NCBI GenBank assembly: GCA_030655075.1 | Contig: JAURWE010000101.1 | Span: forward strand, 246,427-310,426 | Direction of reading: 5' to 3' | DNA: 64,000 nt | Source: Pararhizobium sp. | GTDB lineage: Bacteria; Pseudomonadota; Alphaproteobacteria; Rhizobiales; Rhizobiaceae | Part shown: piece after piece, positions 1 to 8,311 of the stretch | Layout: each line of letters opens with the position of its first letter | Position numbering within the stretch: the first letter of the stretch is position 1 | Translations under genes and position numbers: made by a program | Notes under the pieces: model-generated | Seen by the model: the letters and a program-made list of their open reading frames with translations, nothing else | What the model was told of the DNA's origin: nothing | The model's database searches: none

Positions 1-3000
1 GCAACGACTTCATCCTCGGCGGCGACGATGCCGACTTCCTGCTCGGTAACGAAGGCGACGACTGGTTGGAAGGTGGCGGCGGCTTCGATACGACAGCCGG
101 CGACAATTCGGAACTGTTCTTCAATTCAGCCATCAAGGGCCATGACGTCATGTTCTCCGGCAGCGAAGAGCACGATTTCGACGCCGAGTCCGGCGACGAC
201 ATCATGGTTCAGGGCGAAAGCGTCATCCGCAACGAAGGCATGTTCGGCTTCGACTGGTCGATCTACAAGGGCAACGAGATTGCCGCCAACGCCGACCTGC
301 GCGTGCCGATCTTCACCACCGAACAGGCCGACATCCTTCGCAACCGTTTCGACAAGGTCGAAGCGCTGTCCGGCTGGGAAAAGGACGACATCCTGCGCGG
401 TGACGACCGTCTTCCCGATGCTGCCGGAACGGCCACGATTGGCGCGGCCGAAGGTGTGTTTTTTCAGGATGAACTGACCCAGGCCGGCGTCAACCGCATC
501 GACGGTTTCCGCGCCTTGCTGGGGAACCTGATCGCGGCAGCCCCGACGACACCGGGCATCGACCTTGAGAACATCATCGCCTTCAACCAGGGCAACGTGC
601 TTCTGGGCGGCGCGGGCAGCGACCAGTTGCAGGGCAACGGCGGCAACGACCTGATCGACGGCGATGCCTGGCTCAATGTCCGTATCCGCATCACCGGAGC
701 TGGCCAGGGCAACGCAGCCGGCAATCAGATCGCCACGGTCGACAGCCTGAAGCATACGTTCACGGCCGCCGAGAACCCTGCCTGGGCCGGCAAGTCGCTG
801 TTCGAACTGCTGGTTTCCCGCACGATCGTGCCGAACCAGCTGCATATCGTCCGCGAGGTCGTCACGACGGGTGCGCAAGTGGCGGATGAAGACACCGCCA
901 TCTTCAACGATATCCGCGCCAACTACACCATCACCAGCAATGCTGACGGCACCATCACCGTCACGCACGATACCCTCAGTGTTGCAATTGACCCACTGAC
1001 CGGCCGCCCTCTGCTGTCCGACGGTGTGGACACGCTGCGCAATATGGAGTGGGCCCAGTTTTCTGACGGGCGTGTTCGCCTGGCGGCTGCAAAATTGCAG
1101 TTGGACGGACCCAATATTGGTGAATACCAGGACCAGTTCGGCAACAACAGTTTCGGCAACTCGGACGGCGACACCCAGTGGAATCCGGACTGGATAGAAA
1201 CCAATGACAGTGGTGGCGTAACTACTGGCCAGATCCGCATCGATCCGGGCGCCCCTGCCAACAATGTCATGCAGTTCATCGGTGGAACGGTTGCTGCCAG
1301 CTTCAACGGTGCGGAAATCACCCGCGTCGTACCTCTTGCCGGTGCGACAACGGCAACGCTGCGATATTCGGCCGACCCTGCCAGCCTTGAGGCCGGTGAA
1401 AGCGTCCTGGTTCAGTTCGCGGCAAACGGCGTCGACTTCGTCACGGTCAACGCGATAACCGGCGATGGTGCCAACGTGGCCCACACCCACACCTTGACGG
1501 GACCGTTCAGCGCCGCATCGGCGATCCGGTTCGTGGCCAGCGCCATGAACGAGATCAACGACATCGTCCTGATCGACAACGTCACGGTTGATTTCACCCT
1601 GCCCGGCGCCACCAATTTCGAGGATACATTTACCGAAGGCGGAGGCGATGCAGACATTTCGGACGCACCGTTCATCAGCGACGCGACGGTGATCGTGTCG
1701 GCCCGGATCGTGCTGACCAATGCACAGGCCGGAGACGCCTTCGACGTGCCCGGCAACCTGCCGGGTAACATCAACAGCACGATCGTCACGGCGGTTGCAG
1801 GCCAGATCACGGTTCTTCTGACCGGTTCGGAAACGGTGGCCAATTATCAGGCCGCGATCCAGGCTATCGAGTTCCGCAACACGTCGCAGAGCCCGAGCCA
1901 GATTGACCGTATTATCAACGTCACGGTCAACAATGGCATTGTCGACAGCAATGTTGCGGTCGCGACGATCAACGTCATCTCGGTCAACGACGCGCCGAAT
2001 GCCGTGACGGACAACCTCATCACCAACATTGCCGGTGCCATCACCGTGCCGGAATGGCTGATGCTGTTCAACGACACGGATGCCGAAGGCGACGTTATCC
2101 ATGTCACCGGTGCCACTGAGAACGATGTCAACTTCAGCATCGTCTTCAACGCCGGAAACGTCACGGCAACCCGCACGGATGCTGATAATACAAAGGACTT
2201 CACTTACACGCTCAGTGATGGCACGGCCACCGATACGGCCGATGTCGATATCACCTGGGACACGGTCGGCACGGTCAACGGCACCAATGGCGCCGACATC
2301 CTGCTCGGCGATGGGGCAGCCAGTGTCTTTGACGGCGCTGGTGGCAATGACATCATCATGGCCGGTGCCGGCAACGACACGATCGGCGGCGGGACCGGCA
2401 ACGATCTCATCGTCTGGAATGTCGGCCACGGCCGCGACTTCATCGACGGCGGCGCCAACACGGACACGGTTAGGATCGTCGGTGACGGAACGGACGAGGT
2501 CTACCGCGTCTATTCCCGTGCCTCTGCCCTTGCGGCGGGCATGACCGGCCTCAATCCCAACACCGAAATCGTCATCACCCGCGGTGGAACCACCAATGCC
2601 TTCATCATCGCGGAACTCGACAATATCGAGGAAATCGTCATCGACACGGGCGCTGGAACCGACCAGGTCATTCCGATCGGCACCTTCAATCAGACCAGCC
2701 TGAGCTTCAGCACCATCACCGTCAACGGCGGTGCGGACGATGACACGGTCGATATTTCCGGCCTCCTGTCGGCGCACCGTATCCTGTTCCGCTCGAACGG
2801 CGGCAACGACACGATCCTTGGCACCCTGCGTCCGCAGGATGTGGTTGAGCTTGCACCGGGCGAGGACATTGCGAGCTACACGCTGACCAACAACAGCAAC
2901 GGTACCAAGACCCTCTCGAACGGCACCAATTCGATCACCTTCACCGGTGCGGTGCCGCCACAGTTCCAGGAAACGCCTGACACGAACGAAAACGAAAACG

Positions 3001-6000
3001 GCGTCTCGGGCAATTTCGAATATACCGCCAGCGATCTCGCCGGTCTGAAAGCCCTGGTCAACGGCCAGTCCCCTGAAGACTCGGACGACCCGATGCCGAC
3101 AGGCGTGCGCACACTGTCGGGCCATGGCAACAATCTTGCCGATCCTGACGCCGGAGCTGCCGACACGCCGTTCATCCGGATCACCGATGCCCATTACGGC
3201 GAGAGCGACAGTTTCGGAAATTCGGCGATCAACCCGATCTTCGTCGGTCTTGATCCCCGCAATATCAGCAACATCCTCGGCGCACAGGAAGCAGATCTGC
3301 CCAAGGCGGAAGACGCCAACACGTTCTTCATGGCTTTCGGCCAGTACTTCGACCACGGCCTCGATTTCCTCGGCAAGGGTGGCAACGGCACGGTCCAGAT
3401 CGGAGCACCCGGCAACGGTGCGCCCGGATCCGGCAACCCGGCCGACCTGACACGCGGAACCGTCGCCTACTATGAAGACGGCGTTCCGCAGCACATCAAC
3501 AAGACCTCTCCCTTCGTCGATCAGAACCAGGCCTATGGTTCGAACGATCTCGTCGGGCAGTTCCTGCGCCAGGGCGATGGTGACGGCGGCCTGACGGCAC
3601 GGCTTCTGACCGGTGGCGACGATCCGTCCAACCCGGCCTTCAAGCTGATGCCAACGCTCAGGGAAATGATCCTCCACCATTGGGAAAACGACACCGTGTT
3701 TGAGTCGCCCAACCTTCCCGGCGGCCAGACGACCTTCCGCGCCTATTATGCGGGACTGGTGGCTGCCGACGGCGTGACGATCACCGCCTCGATGCTACCG
3801 GCCATGGCATCGGACTTCATGGGCAGCACGCATGCGCTCTTGCTCGACACCAACCCCTATATCAGCCTGCTCGACCACTATGTGGCAGGCGATGGCCGTG
3901 CGAACGAGAACATCGCACTGACCTCGATGCACACGATCTGGGCCCGCAACCACAATTTCCATGTGGAAGGGCTGACGGCCGCAGGTTTCCAGGGTTCGCC
4001 CGAGGAAATCTTCCAGGCCGCCAAGATGATCAACGAGGCCGAATACCAGCGCGTCGTCTTCACCGAATTCGCCGACAAGCTGATCGGCGGCATCCGGGGC
4101 GTCGGCGACCATGGCTTCAATGGCTACAATCCCGACGCCACGGCGGCGATCAGCCATGAATTTGCCGCTGCGGTCTATCGCGTCGGCCATTCCCTGATCG
4201 GCCAGACGATGACCGTGCTGGATGCCAACGGCAATCCGACGCAGGTGACGCTGTTCGATGCCTTCCTCAACCCGACCAACGATGCCACGGCCTTCACGGC
4301 GCCGCTGAGCACGCTGGCTCAGTACGGCTACATTCCGCAGCCAGGGTATGAGCAGCTCGGGGTCAATGCGATCCTCGGCGGCATCGCCCAGCAGCCGGCG
4401 GAAGCGGTGGATTTCAACATTGTCGATGCGGTTCGCAACGACCTTGTCCGGATCAACGCCGACCTGTTCGCCTTCAACGTTGCACGCGGCTGGGACATCG
4501 GCCTTGGCACGCTCAACCAGGTGCGCACGGATCTTGCCGCATCCATGGACCCCTATGTCAGGGAAGCAGCCGGCTTCACGGAATCGCTTTCAGCCTACGT
4601 TTCCTGGGAGGACTTCCAGGCCCGCAACGGCCTGTCTGCCACTGTCATCGCGCAGTTCAAGCAGGCCTACCCGGACCTGGTTCTGTCTGCCGACGAAATC
4701 GAGGCCTTCAATGCCATCAACCCGAGCATCGCGGTCATGATGCAGAGCGACGGCACCGGGATCGTTAAGGGCATCGACCGTGTCGACCTCTGGGTCGGCG
4801 GCCTTGCCGAGAAACACATCAATGGCGGCATGGTCGGGCAAACCTTCTGGATCGTCCTGCACGAGCAGTTCGACCGGCTGCAGGAAGCCGACCGCTTCTA
4901 CTACACAGAGCGCTTCGACGACTTCGACTTCTACGAAAACTTCATCGACGGCCAGAGCTTTGCCGACATCGTTGCCCGCAACACCGGCATGACCGATCTG
5001 CAGGAAGACATCTTCTCTCCGCGCATCGACGACAATGGCAACGATGGGGACGAAGACGACGATACGGACAATGATGATGATGATGATGATGACGGCGACG
5101 TTGATGGCGACGGCGAAGACGATGATGGTGACGCCGACGGAGACACTGACGGCGAAGACGACGGTGACGATGATGATGACGGAGACACCGACGGCGAAGA
5201 CGATGGTGACGATGACGGCGACACCGACGGTGACGATGATGGAGACGACAACGATGGGGAGGACGACGATGACGACGATACGGACGATACCCCCGGTGAA
5301 GACGAAGACGACGATGATACGGACGGTGAGGACGATGATGATGACTGCGGCCCTGGCACGCATCCCGGCACTGGCGGCGGCGGGACGGCGGTTCCTCTCC
5401 CGGCTGCGGCGGTCGCGCTGATCGGCACGGCGGCAGGCGAAGTGCTTGCCGGCAATACCGGCGACGACACGATCCTTGCCGGCGGCGGCAGCGATATCCT
5501 GTCCGGGGATGCCGGCAGCGACATCCTTCGCGGTGAGGACGGCGACGACGTCATCACGGCAGGCGGTGCCAGCGATGTTGCCTCGGGCGGTGCCGGAGAC
5601 GACGAAGTCCACGGCGGCGGCGGAAACGACTTCCTGTTCGGCAATGCCGGGTCCGACCTCGTCTTCGGCGATGACGGTGACGACATCATCGAAGGCGGAG
5701 CGGCCGACGACCAGGTCTGGGGCGGTACCGGCAATGACACGGTGCTGGCGACGGCGAACGACGGCAACGACCGCTACTGGGGTGATGCGGGGATCGATAC
5801 GCTCGACTATTCGGTGGCCACAGCCAACCTGACGGTCGATATCGGCGCCGGCTTCATGGGGCATGGCTCGGTCTCGGGCGGCACGACCGGCAGTGACACG
5901 TTCTACGGGTTCGAGAACTTCATCGGCGGCTCCGGCCACGATGTGATCACGGCGTCGAGCCTTGCCAACGTGCTCGACGGCGGTCTTGGAGAGGACACGT

Positions 6001-6302
6001 TCCGCTTCACCACCTCGGGCTCTGCCCATGGCGATACGATCTACGGGTTCCAGCCCGGCGACAAGATCGACTTCTCGGCCATCGACGCCAACACAGGCGT
6101 CGCCGGCAACCAGGACTTCGTCATCAACACTGGCGCCTCACTGACGGCGGTCGGCGGTGTGGCGATCACCCACGAGATGCGCGACGGCGAGGAGTTCACC
6201 ATCATCCGCGGCCATACGGACGCAGACAACGGTGCGGACTTCGAGCTTGCCATTGCCGGCCGGCACACGCTGACCAGCAGCGACTTCAGCGGGGTCGCCT
6301 GA
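1..6302 (+). CDS. RTX haem peroxidase, type I secreted (5' partial)
   Basis: The reading frame is open from base 3 and already encodes glycine/aspartate-rich calcium-binding nonapeptides there, so the gene starts upstream of the window; an internal ATG lies at 66. More than 2,090 residues are visible. In order (counted from that ATG) they are RTX-like repeats, beta-rich regions with a cadherin-like 'VNDAPNAV' segment near 645, more RTX near 755-785, an animal haem peroxidase domain of about 1010-1650, an extremely acidic tract of about 1655-1760, RTX nonapeptides of about 1785-1890 and a C-terminal region ending in an SDF-type RTX tail. Peroxidase marks are the distal-His segment FGQYFDHGLDF (nt about 3330), the Arg-containing HTIWARNHNFH (about 3930) and the proximal-His segment VYRVGHSLI (about 4175). 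It is probably a secreted peroxidase exported by the downstream ABC/HlyD pair. Only one Cys is visible, which suits a substrate exported unfolded. Physiological substrate unknown. Confidence 0.93.
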   Translation, partial: NDFILGGDDADFLLGNEGDDWLEGGGGFDTTAGDNSELFFNSAIKGHDVMFSGSEEHDFDAESGDDIMVQGESVIRNEGMFGFDWSIYKGNEIAANADLRVPIFTTEQADILRNRFDKVEALSGWEKDDILRGDDRLPDAAGTATIGAAEGVFFQDELTQAGVNRIDGFRALLGNLIAAAPTTPGIDLENIIAFNQGNVLLGGAGSDQLQGNGGNDLIDGDAWLNVRIRITGAGQGNAAGNQIATVDSLKHTFTAAENPAWAGKSLFELLVSRTIVPNQLHIVREVVTTGAQVADEDTAIFNDIRANYTITSNADGTITVTHDTLSVAIDPLTGRPLLSDGVDTLRNMEWAQFSDGRVRLAAAKLQLDGPNIGEYQDQFGNNSFGNSDGDTQWNPDWIETNDSGGVTTGQIRIDPGAPANNVMQFIGGTVAASFNGAEITRVVPLAGATTATLRYSADPASLEAGESVLVQFAANGVDFVTVNAITGDGANVAHTHTLTGPFSAASAIRFVASAMNEINDIVLIDNVTVDFTLPGATNFEDTFTEGGGDADISDAPFISDATVIVSARIVLTNAQAGDAFDVPGNLPGNINSTIVTAVAGQITVLLTGSETVANYQAAIQAIEFRNTSQSPSQIDRIINVTVNNGIVDSNVAVATINVISVNDAPNAVTDNLITNIAGAITVPEWLMLFNDTDAEGDVIHVTGATENDVNFSIVFNAGNVTATRTDADNTKDFTYTLSDGTATDTADVDITWDTVGTVNGTNGADILLGDGAASVFDGAGGNDIIMAGAGNDTIGGGTGNDLIVWNVGHGRDFIDGGANTDTVRIVGDGTDEVYRVYSRASALAAGMTGLNPNTEIVITRGGTTNAFIIAELDNIEEIVIDTGAGTDQVIPIGTFNQTSLSFSTITVNGGADDDTVDISGLLSAHRILFRSNGGNDTILGTLRPQDVVELAPGEDIASYTLTNNSNGTKTLSNGTNSITFTGAVPPQFQETPDTNENENGVSGNFEYTASDLAGLKALVNGQSPEDSDDPMPTGVRTLSGHGNNLADPDAGAADTPFIRITDAHYGESDSFGNSAINPIFVGLDPRNISNILGAQEADLPKAEDANTFFMAFGQYFDHGLDFLGKGGNGTVQIGAPGNGAPGSGNPADLTRGTVAYYEDGVPQHINKTSPFVDQNQAYGSNDLVGQFLRQGDGDGGLTARLLTGGDDPSNPAFKLMPTLREMILHHWENDTVFESPNLPGGQTTFRAYYAGLVAADGVTITASMLPAMASDFMGSTHALLLDTNPYISLLDHYVAGDGRANENIALTSMHTIWARNHNFHVEGLTAAGFQGSPEEIFQAAKMINEAEYQRVVFTEFADKLIGGIRGVGDHGFNGYNPDATAAISHEFAAAVYRVGHSLIGQTMTVLDANGNPTQVTLFDAFLNPTNDATAFTAPLSTLAQYGYIPQPGYEQLGVNAILGGIAQQPAEAVDFNIVDAVRNDLVRINADLFAFNVARGWDIGLGTLNQVRTDLAASMDPYVREAAGFTESLSAYVSWEDFQARNGLSATVIAQFKQAYPDLVLSADEIEAFNAINPSIAVMMQSDGTGIVKGIDRVDLWVGGLAEKHINGGMVGQTFWIVLHEQFDRLQEADRFYYTERFDDFDFYENFIDGQSFADIVARNTGMTDLQEDIFSPRIDDNGNDGDEDDDTDNDDDDDDDGDVDGDGEDDDGDADGDTDGEDDGDDDDDGDTDGEDDGDDDGDTDGDDDGDDNDGEDDDDDDTDDTPGEDEDDDDTDGEDDDDDCGPGTHPGTGGGGTAVPLPAAAVALIGTAAGEVLAGNTGDDTILAGGGSDILSGDAGSDILRGEDGDDVITAGGASDVASGGAGDDEVHGGGGNDFLFGNAGSDLVFGDDGDDIIEGGAADDQVWGGTGNDTVLATANDGNDRYWGDAGIDTLDYSVATANLTVDIGAGFMGHGSVSGGTTGSDTFYGFENFIGGSGHDVITASSLANVLDGGLGEDTFRFTTSGSAHGDTIYGFQPGDKIDFSAIDANTGVAGNQDFVINTGASLTAVGGVAITHEMRDGEEFTIIRGHTDADNGADFELAIAGRHTLTSSDFSGVA
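5024..5344 (+). repeat. Asp/Gly/Glu-coding acidic low-complexity tract
   Basis: About 105 codons are almost exclusively Asp with Glu, Gly, Thr and Asn. They include two near-identical copies of a unit reading roughly GDTDGEDDGDDD (around nt 5140-5180 and 5180-5220). The tract joins the peroxidase domain to the C-terminal RTX array and ends at the only cysteine seen in the protein. The repeated GAC/GAT/GGC codons make it prone to replication slippage, so its length may vary between strains. It could bind calcium or act as a highly charged spacer; that role is inferred. Confidence 0.85.
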
Positions 6303-6314
6303 CGAATACCTTGA

Positions 6315-6344
6315 GGGCCTGCCCGTCAAATGCCGGGCGGGCCC
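6315..6344 (+). terminator. hairpin after the RTX peroxidase
   Basis: An 11-bp stem (6315-6325 with 6334-6344, one G-U pair) and an 8-base loop begin 13 bases after the peroxidase stop. There is no real T-run, only TT, so it may be a weak terminator or an mRNA 3' stabiliser that reduces read-through into the exporter gene. Confidence 0.45.
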
Positions 6345-6390
6345 TTGGAATACCGGGGAATACTGGCCGCAAGGCGCAGGGGGTTTACCA

Positions 6391-6403
6391 TCTAAATTAG
6401 CAA
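6391..6403 (+). promoter_or_regulatory. TAAATTAGCAA motif upstream of the exporter operon
   Basis: The sequence TCTAAATTAGCAA lies about 80 bases before the PrtD-like start codon. A near copy, TATAAATTAGCAA, lies at 12711-12723 upstream of the HlyC-like gene on the other strand. The core CTAAATTAG is almost palindromic. I infer a shared regulator site; no known factor is recognised. Confidence 0.35.
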
Positions 6404-6484
6404 TGCTTTCAGAATTTGACGCGGGCAGCGAGGTGCCGTGTTAGATTTGCCTTACCAAGGCTCTGGAACATTCAGGGGGTCCTT

Positions 6485-8206
6485 ATGAGTGGCACGAACA
6501 AGAACAAACCAGACTACCAGGTCGATGGCATGGGCGGATTGATGGCCTATGTCTTCGGCCTTTCTGGTCTCATCAATGTGCTGGCGCTGACCGGCGCCTT
6601 CTACATGTTGCAGATCTACGACCGGGCGCTGGCGTCGGGCAGCGTCTCGACGCTGCTGGCGCTGTCGGCACTGGCCATCGGGCTTTACGTGTTCCAGGGC
6701 ATGTTCGACATCCTGCGCTCGCAGATCCTGGTGCGGCTCGGAGCACGGCTTGACCGGCGTCTGGCGCCGCTGGCCCACAAGGTGGTGATCGACATGCCGC
6801 GCTACGGCTATTCGACGGCCGAGGCCACCGAGCGCGGCCGCGATGTCGATACGGTGCGCGGCTTCCTGGCGAGCCCCGGCCTCATCGCCCTGTTCGATCT
6901 TCCCTGGATGCCGATCTATCTGGTCTTCGTCTGGCTGCTGCATCCGATGCTCGGCCTGTTGACTGTCGGCGGCGCCGTCGTACTCGGCCTTCTGACGCTG
7001 GCCACAGAACTCCTGACCCGGCGGCATGCCAAGGAGATGATGCGCTCGGCCGTGCTGCGCAGTGCGGTGATCGATTCCAACGCCCGCAACAGCGACATCC
7101 TGCATTCGATGGGCATCAGCGGCCGTGCCGTCGACCGGTTCGAACGCGCCAACCGGCGCCATCTCGACACGCAGACCAAGACCTCGGATATTTCCGGCAC
7201 GTTCTCCGGCCTGTCGAAGGTGCTGCGCATGATGCTGCAGTCGGCCATCCTCGGGCTTGGCGCCTATCTCACCATCAAGGGCGAACTGTCGGCCGGCTCG
7301 ATCATTGCCTCGTCGATCGTCACGGCCCGGGCGCTATCGCCGGTCGATCAGGCGATCTCCCAGTGGAAGGGCATGGTCGCCGCAAGGCGCAGCCATGCGC
7401 GCCTCAAGGAAACGCTCGCCGTCATCACCGACGACGATGGCCTGCTGTCGCTGCCGGCACCGCAGGAAAGCCTGACGGTGGAAGCCATCACCACGGTGGC
7501 ACCGCACACGGGCGCAGTTCTTCTGAGCGATGTCAGCTTCGAGCTGAAGGCCGGACAGGCGCTGGCGCTGATCGGGCCTTCGGGCGGCGGCAAGACAACG
7601 CTGGTGCGCTCGCTGCTCGGCATCTGGCCGACGCTGCGCGGCGCCGTGCGCGTCGATGGCGCCGAGCTCAAGCAGTGGCCGTCGAGCTTCTTCAGCGAGC
7701 ATGTCGGCTATCTGCCGCAGGATGTGGCGCTGATGGATGGGACGATCTCGGAGAACATCTCGCGTTTTGCCGACAGCCCCGAGCCGCGCACCATCATCCG
7801 CGCTGCCCGGGCGGCTGGCATCCACGACATGATCGTGCGGCTGCCGAACGGTTACCAGACGGAACTGGGTCCGAGCGGCATGGCCCTGTCGGCCGGCCAG
7901 CGCCAGCGCATCGCGCTTGCCCGGGCGCTCTACGGCGATCCCTTCCTGATCGTACTCGACGAGCCGAATTCCAATCTGGATGCGGAAGGCGAAGAAGCGC
8001 TGATGCAGGCGATCACCAAGGTGCGGGCCCGCGGCGGCATCGTGGTCATCGTTGCCCACCGCCCGAGCGCACTGCAGCCGGTCGACATGGTCGGCGTGAT
8101 GCAGAACGGCAAGCTTGTGGCCTTCGGCCCCAAGGAAGAGGTGATCAAGCCTCCGGCCCCGCAACTGGTGCGCCAGACACCGGAGCGGGTGGCCGCAGCA
8201 GAATAA
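6485..8206 (+). CDS. prtD: type I secretion ABC transporter, PrtD family
   Basis: Inner-membrane permease-ATPase (573 aa) that drives export of RTX proteins through an HlyD-type adaptor and a TolC-type outer-membrane channel. The N-terminal half has the hydrophobic helices of an exporter membrane domain. The C-terminal half has Walker A GPSGGGKT (about residue 365), signature LSAGQRQR (about 468), Walker B FLIVLDEP (about 487) and an H-loop VAHR. It has no N-terminal C39 peptidase domain, as expected for the PrtD/AprD class, whose substrates carry uncleaved C-terminal signals. The ATG at 6485 is preferred over an in-frame upstream start at 6416 because AGGGGG lies just before it. It heads an operon with the 778-aa RTX protein and the adaptor; no TolC homologue is in the window. 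Confidence 0.93.
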   Translation: MSGTNKNKPDYQVDGMGGLMAYVFGLSGLINVLALTGAFYMLQIYDRALASGSVSTLLALSALAIGLYVFQGMFDILRSQILVRLGARLDRRLAPLAHKVVIDMPRYGYSTAEATERGRDVDTVRGFLASPGLIALFDLPWMPIYLVFVWLLHPMLGLLTVGGAVVLGLLTLATELLTRRHAKEMMRSAVLRSAVIDSNARNSDILHSMGISGRAVDRFERANRRHLDTQTKTSDISGTFSGLSKVLRMMLQSAILGLGAYLTIKGELSAGSIIASSIVTARALSPVDQAISQWKGMVAARRSHARLKETLAVITDDDGLLSLPAPQESLTVEAITTVAPHTGAVLLSDVSFELKAGQALALIGPSGGGKTTLVRSLLGIWPTLRGAVRVDGAELKQWPSSFFSEHVGYLPQDVALMDGTISENISRFADSPEPRTIIRAARAAGIHDMIVRLPNGYQTELGPSGMALSAGQRQRIALARALYGDPFLIVLDEPNSNLDAEGEEALMQAITKVRARGGIVVIVAHRPSALQPVDMVGVMQNGKLVAFGPKEEVIKPPAPQLVRQTPERVAAAE

Positions 8207-8311
8207 ATGTGACGCCGGCACAGGGTGGTCCGTGCGGGGCCGCCCATGCCAGGCGGTCCGGGGGTCGCCGGTTTCCGGCAATGAGCCCCGGCAGACGTTA
8301 GGGGAAGCGGC

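Noticed and set aside
126..3680. A 1,184-codon open frame on the minus strand under the RTX peroxidase gene
   Set aside because: It mirrors the GC-rich codon bias of the real gene; its product is a biased, repeat-like sequence without any family, and the plus strand has clear peroxidase and RTX motifs.
5024..5344. Short-period repeat considered as a CRISPR or microsatellite
   Set aside because: No spacer-repeat structure; the periodicity is GAC/GAT/GGC codons in frame with the peroxidase protein.
4590..6029. A long minus-strand frame rich in Val/Ile runs
   Set aside because: The Val/Ile runs are just the complement of the Asp/Gly tract; no ribosome site or domain.
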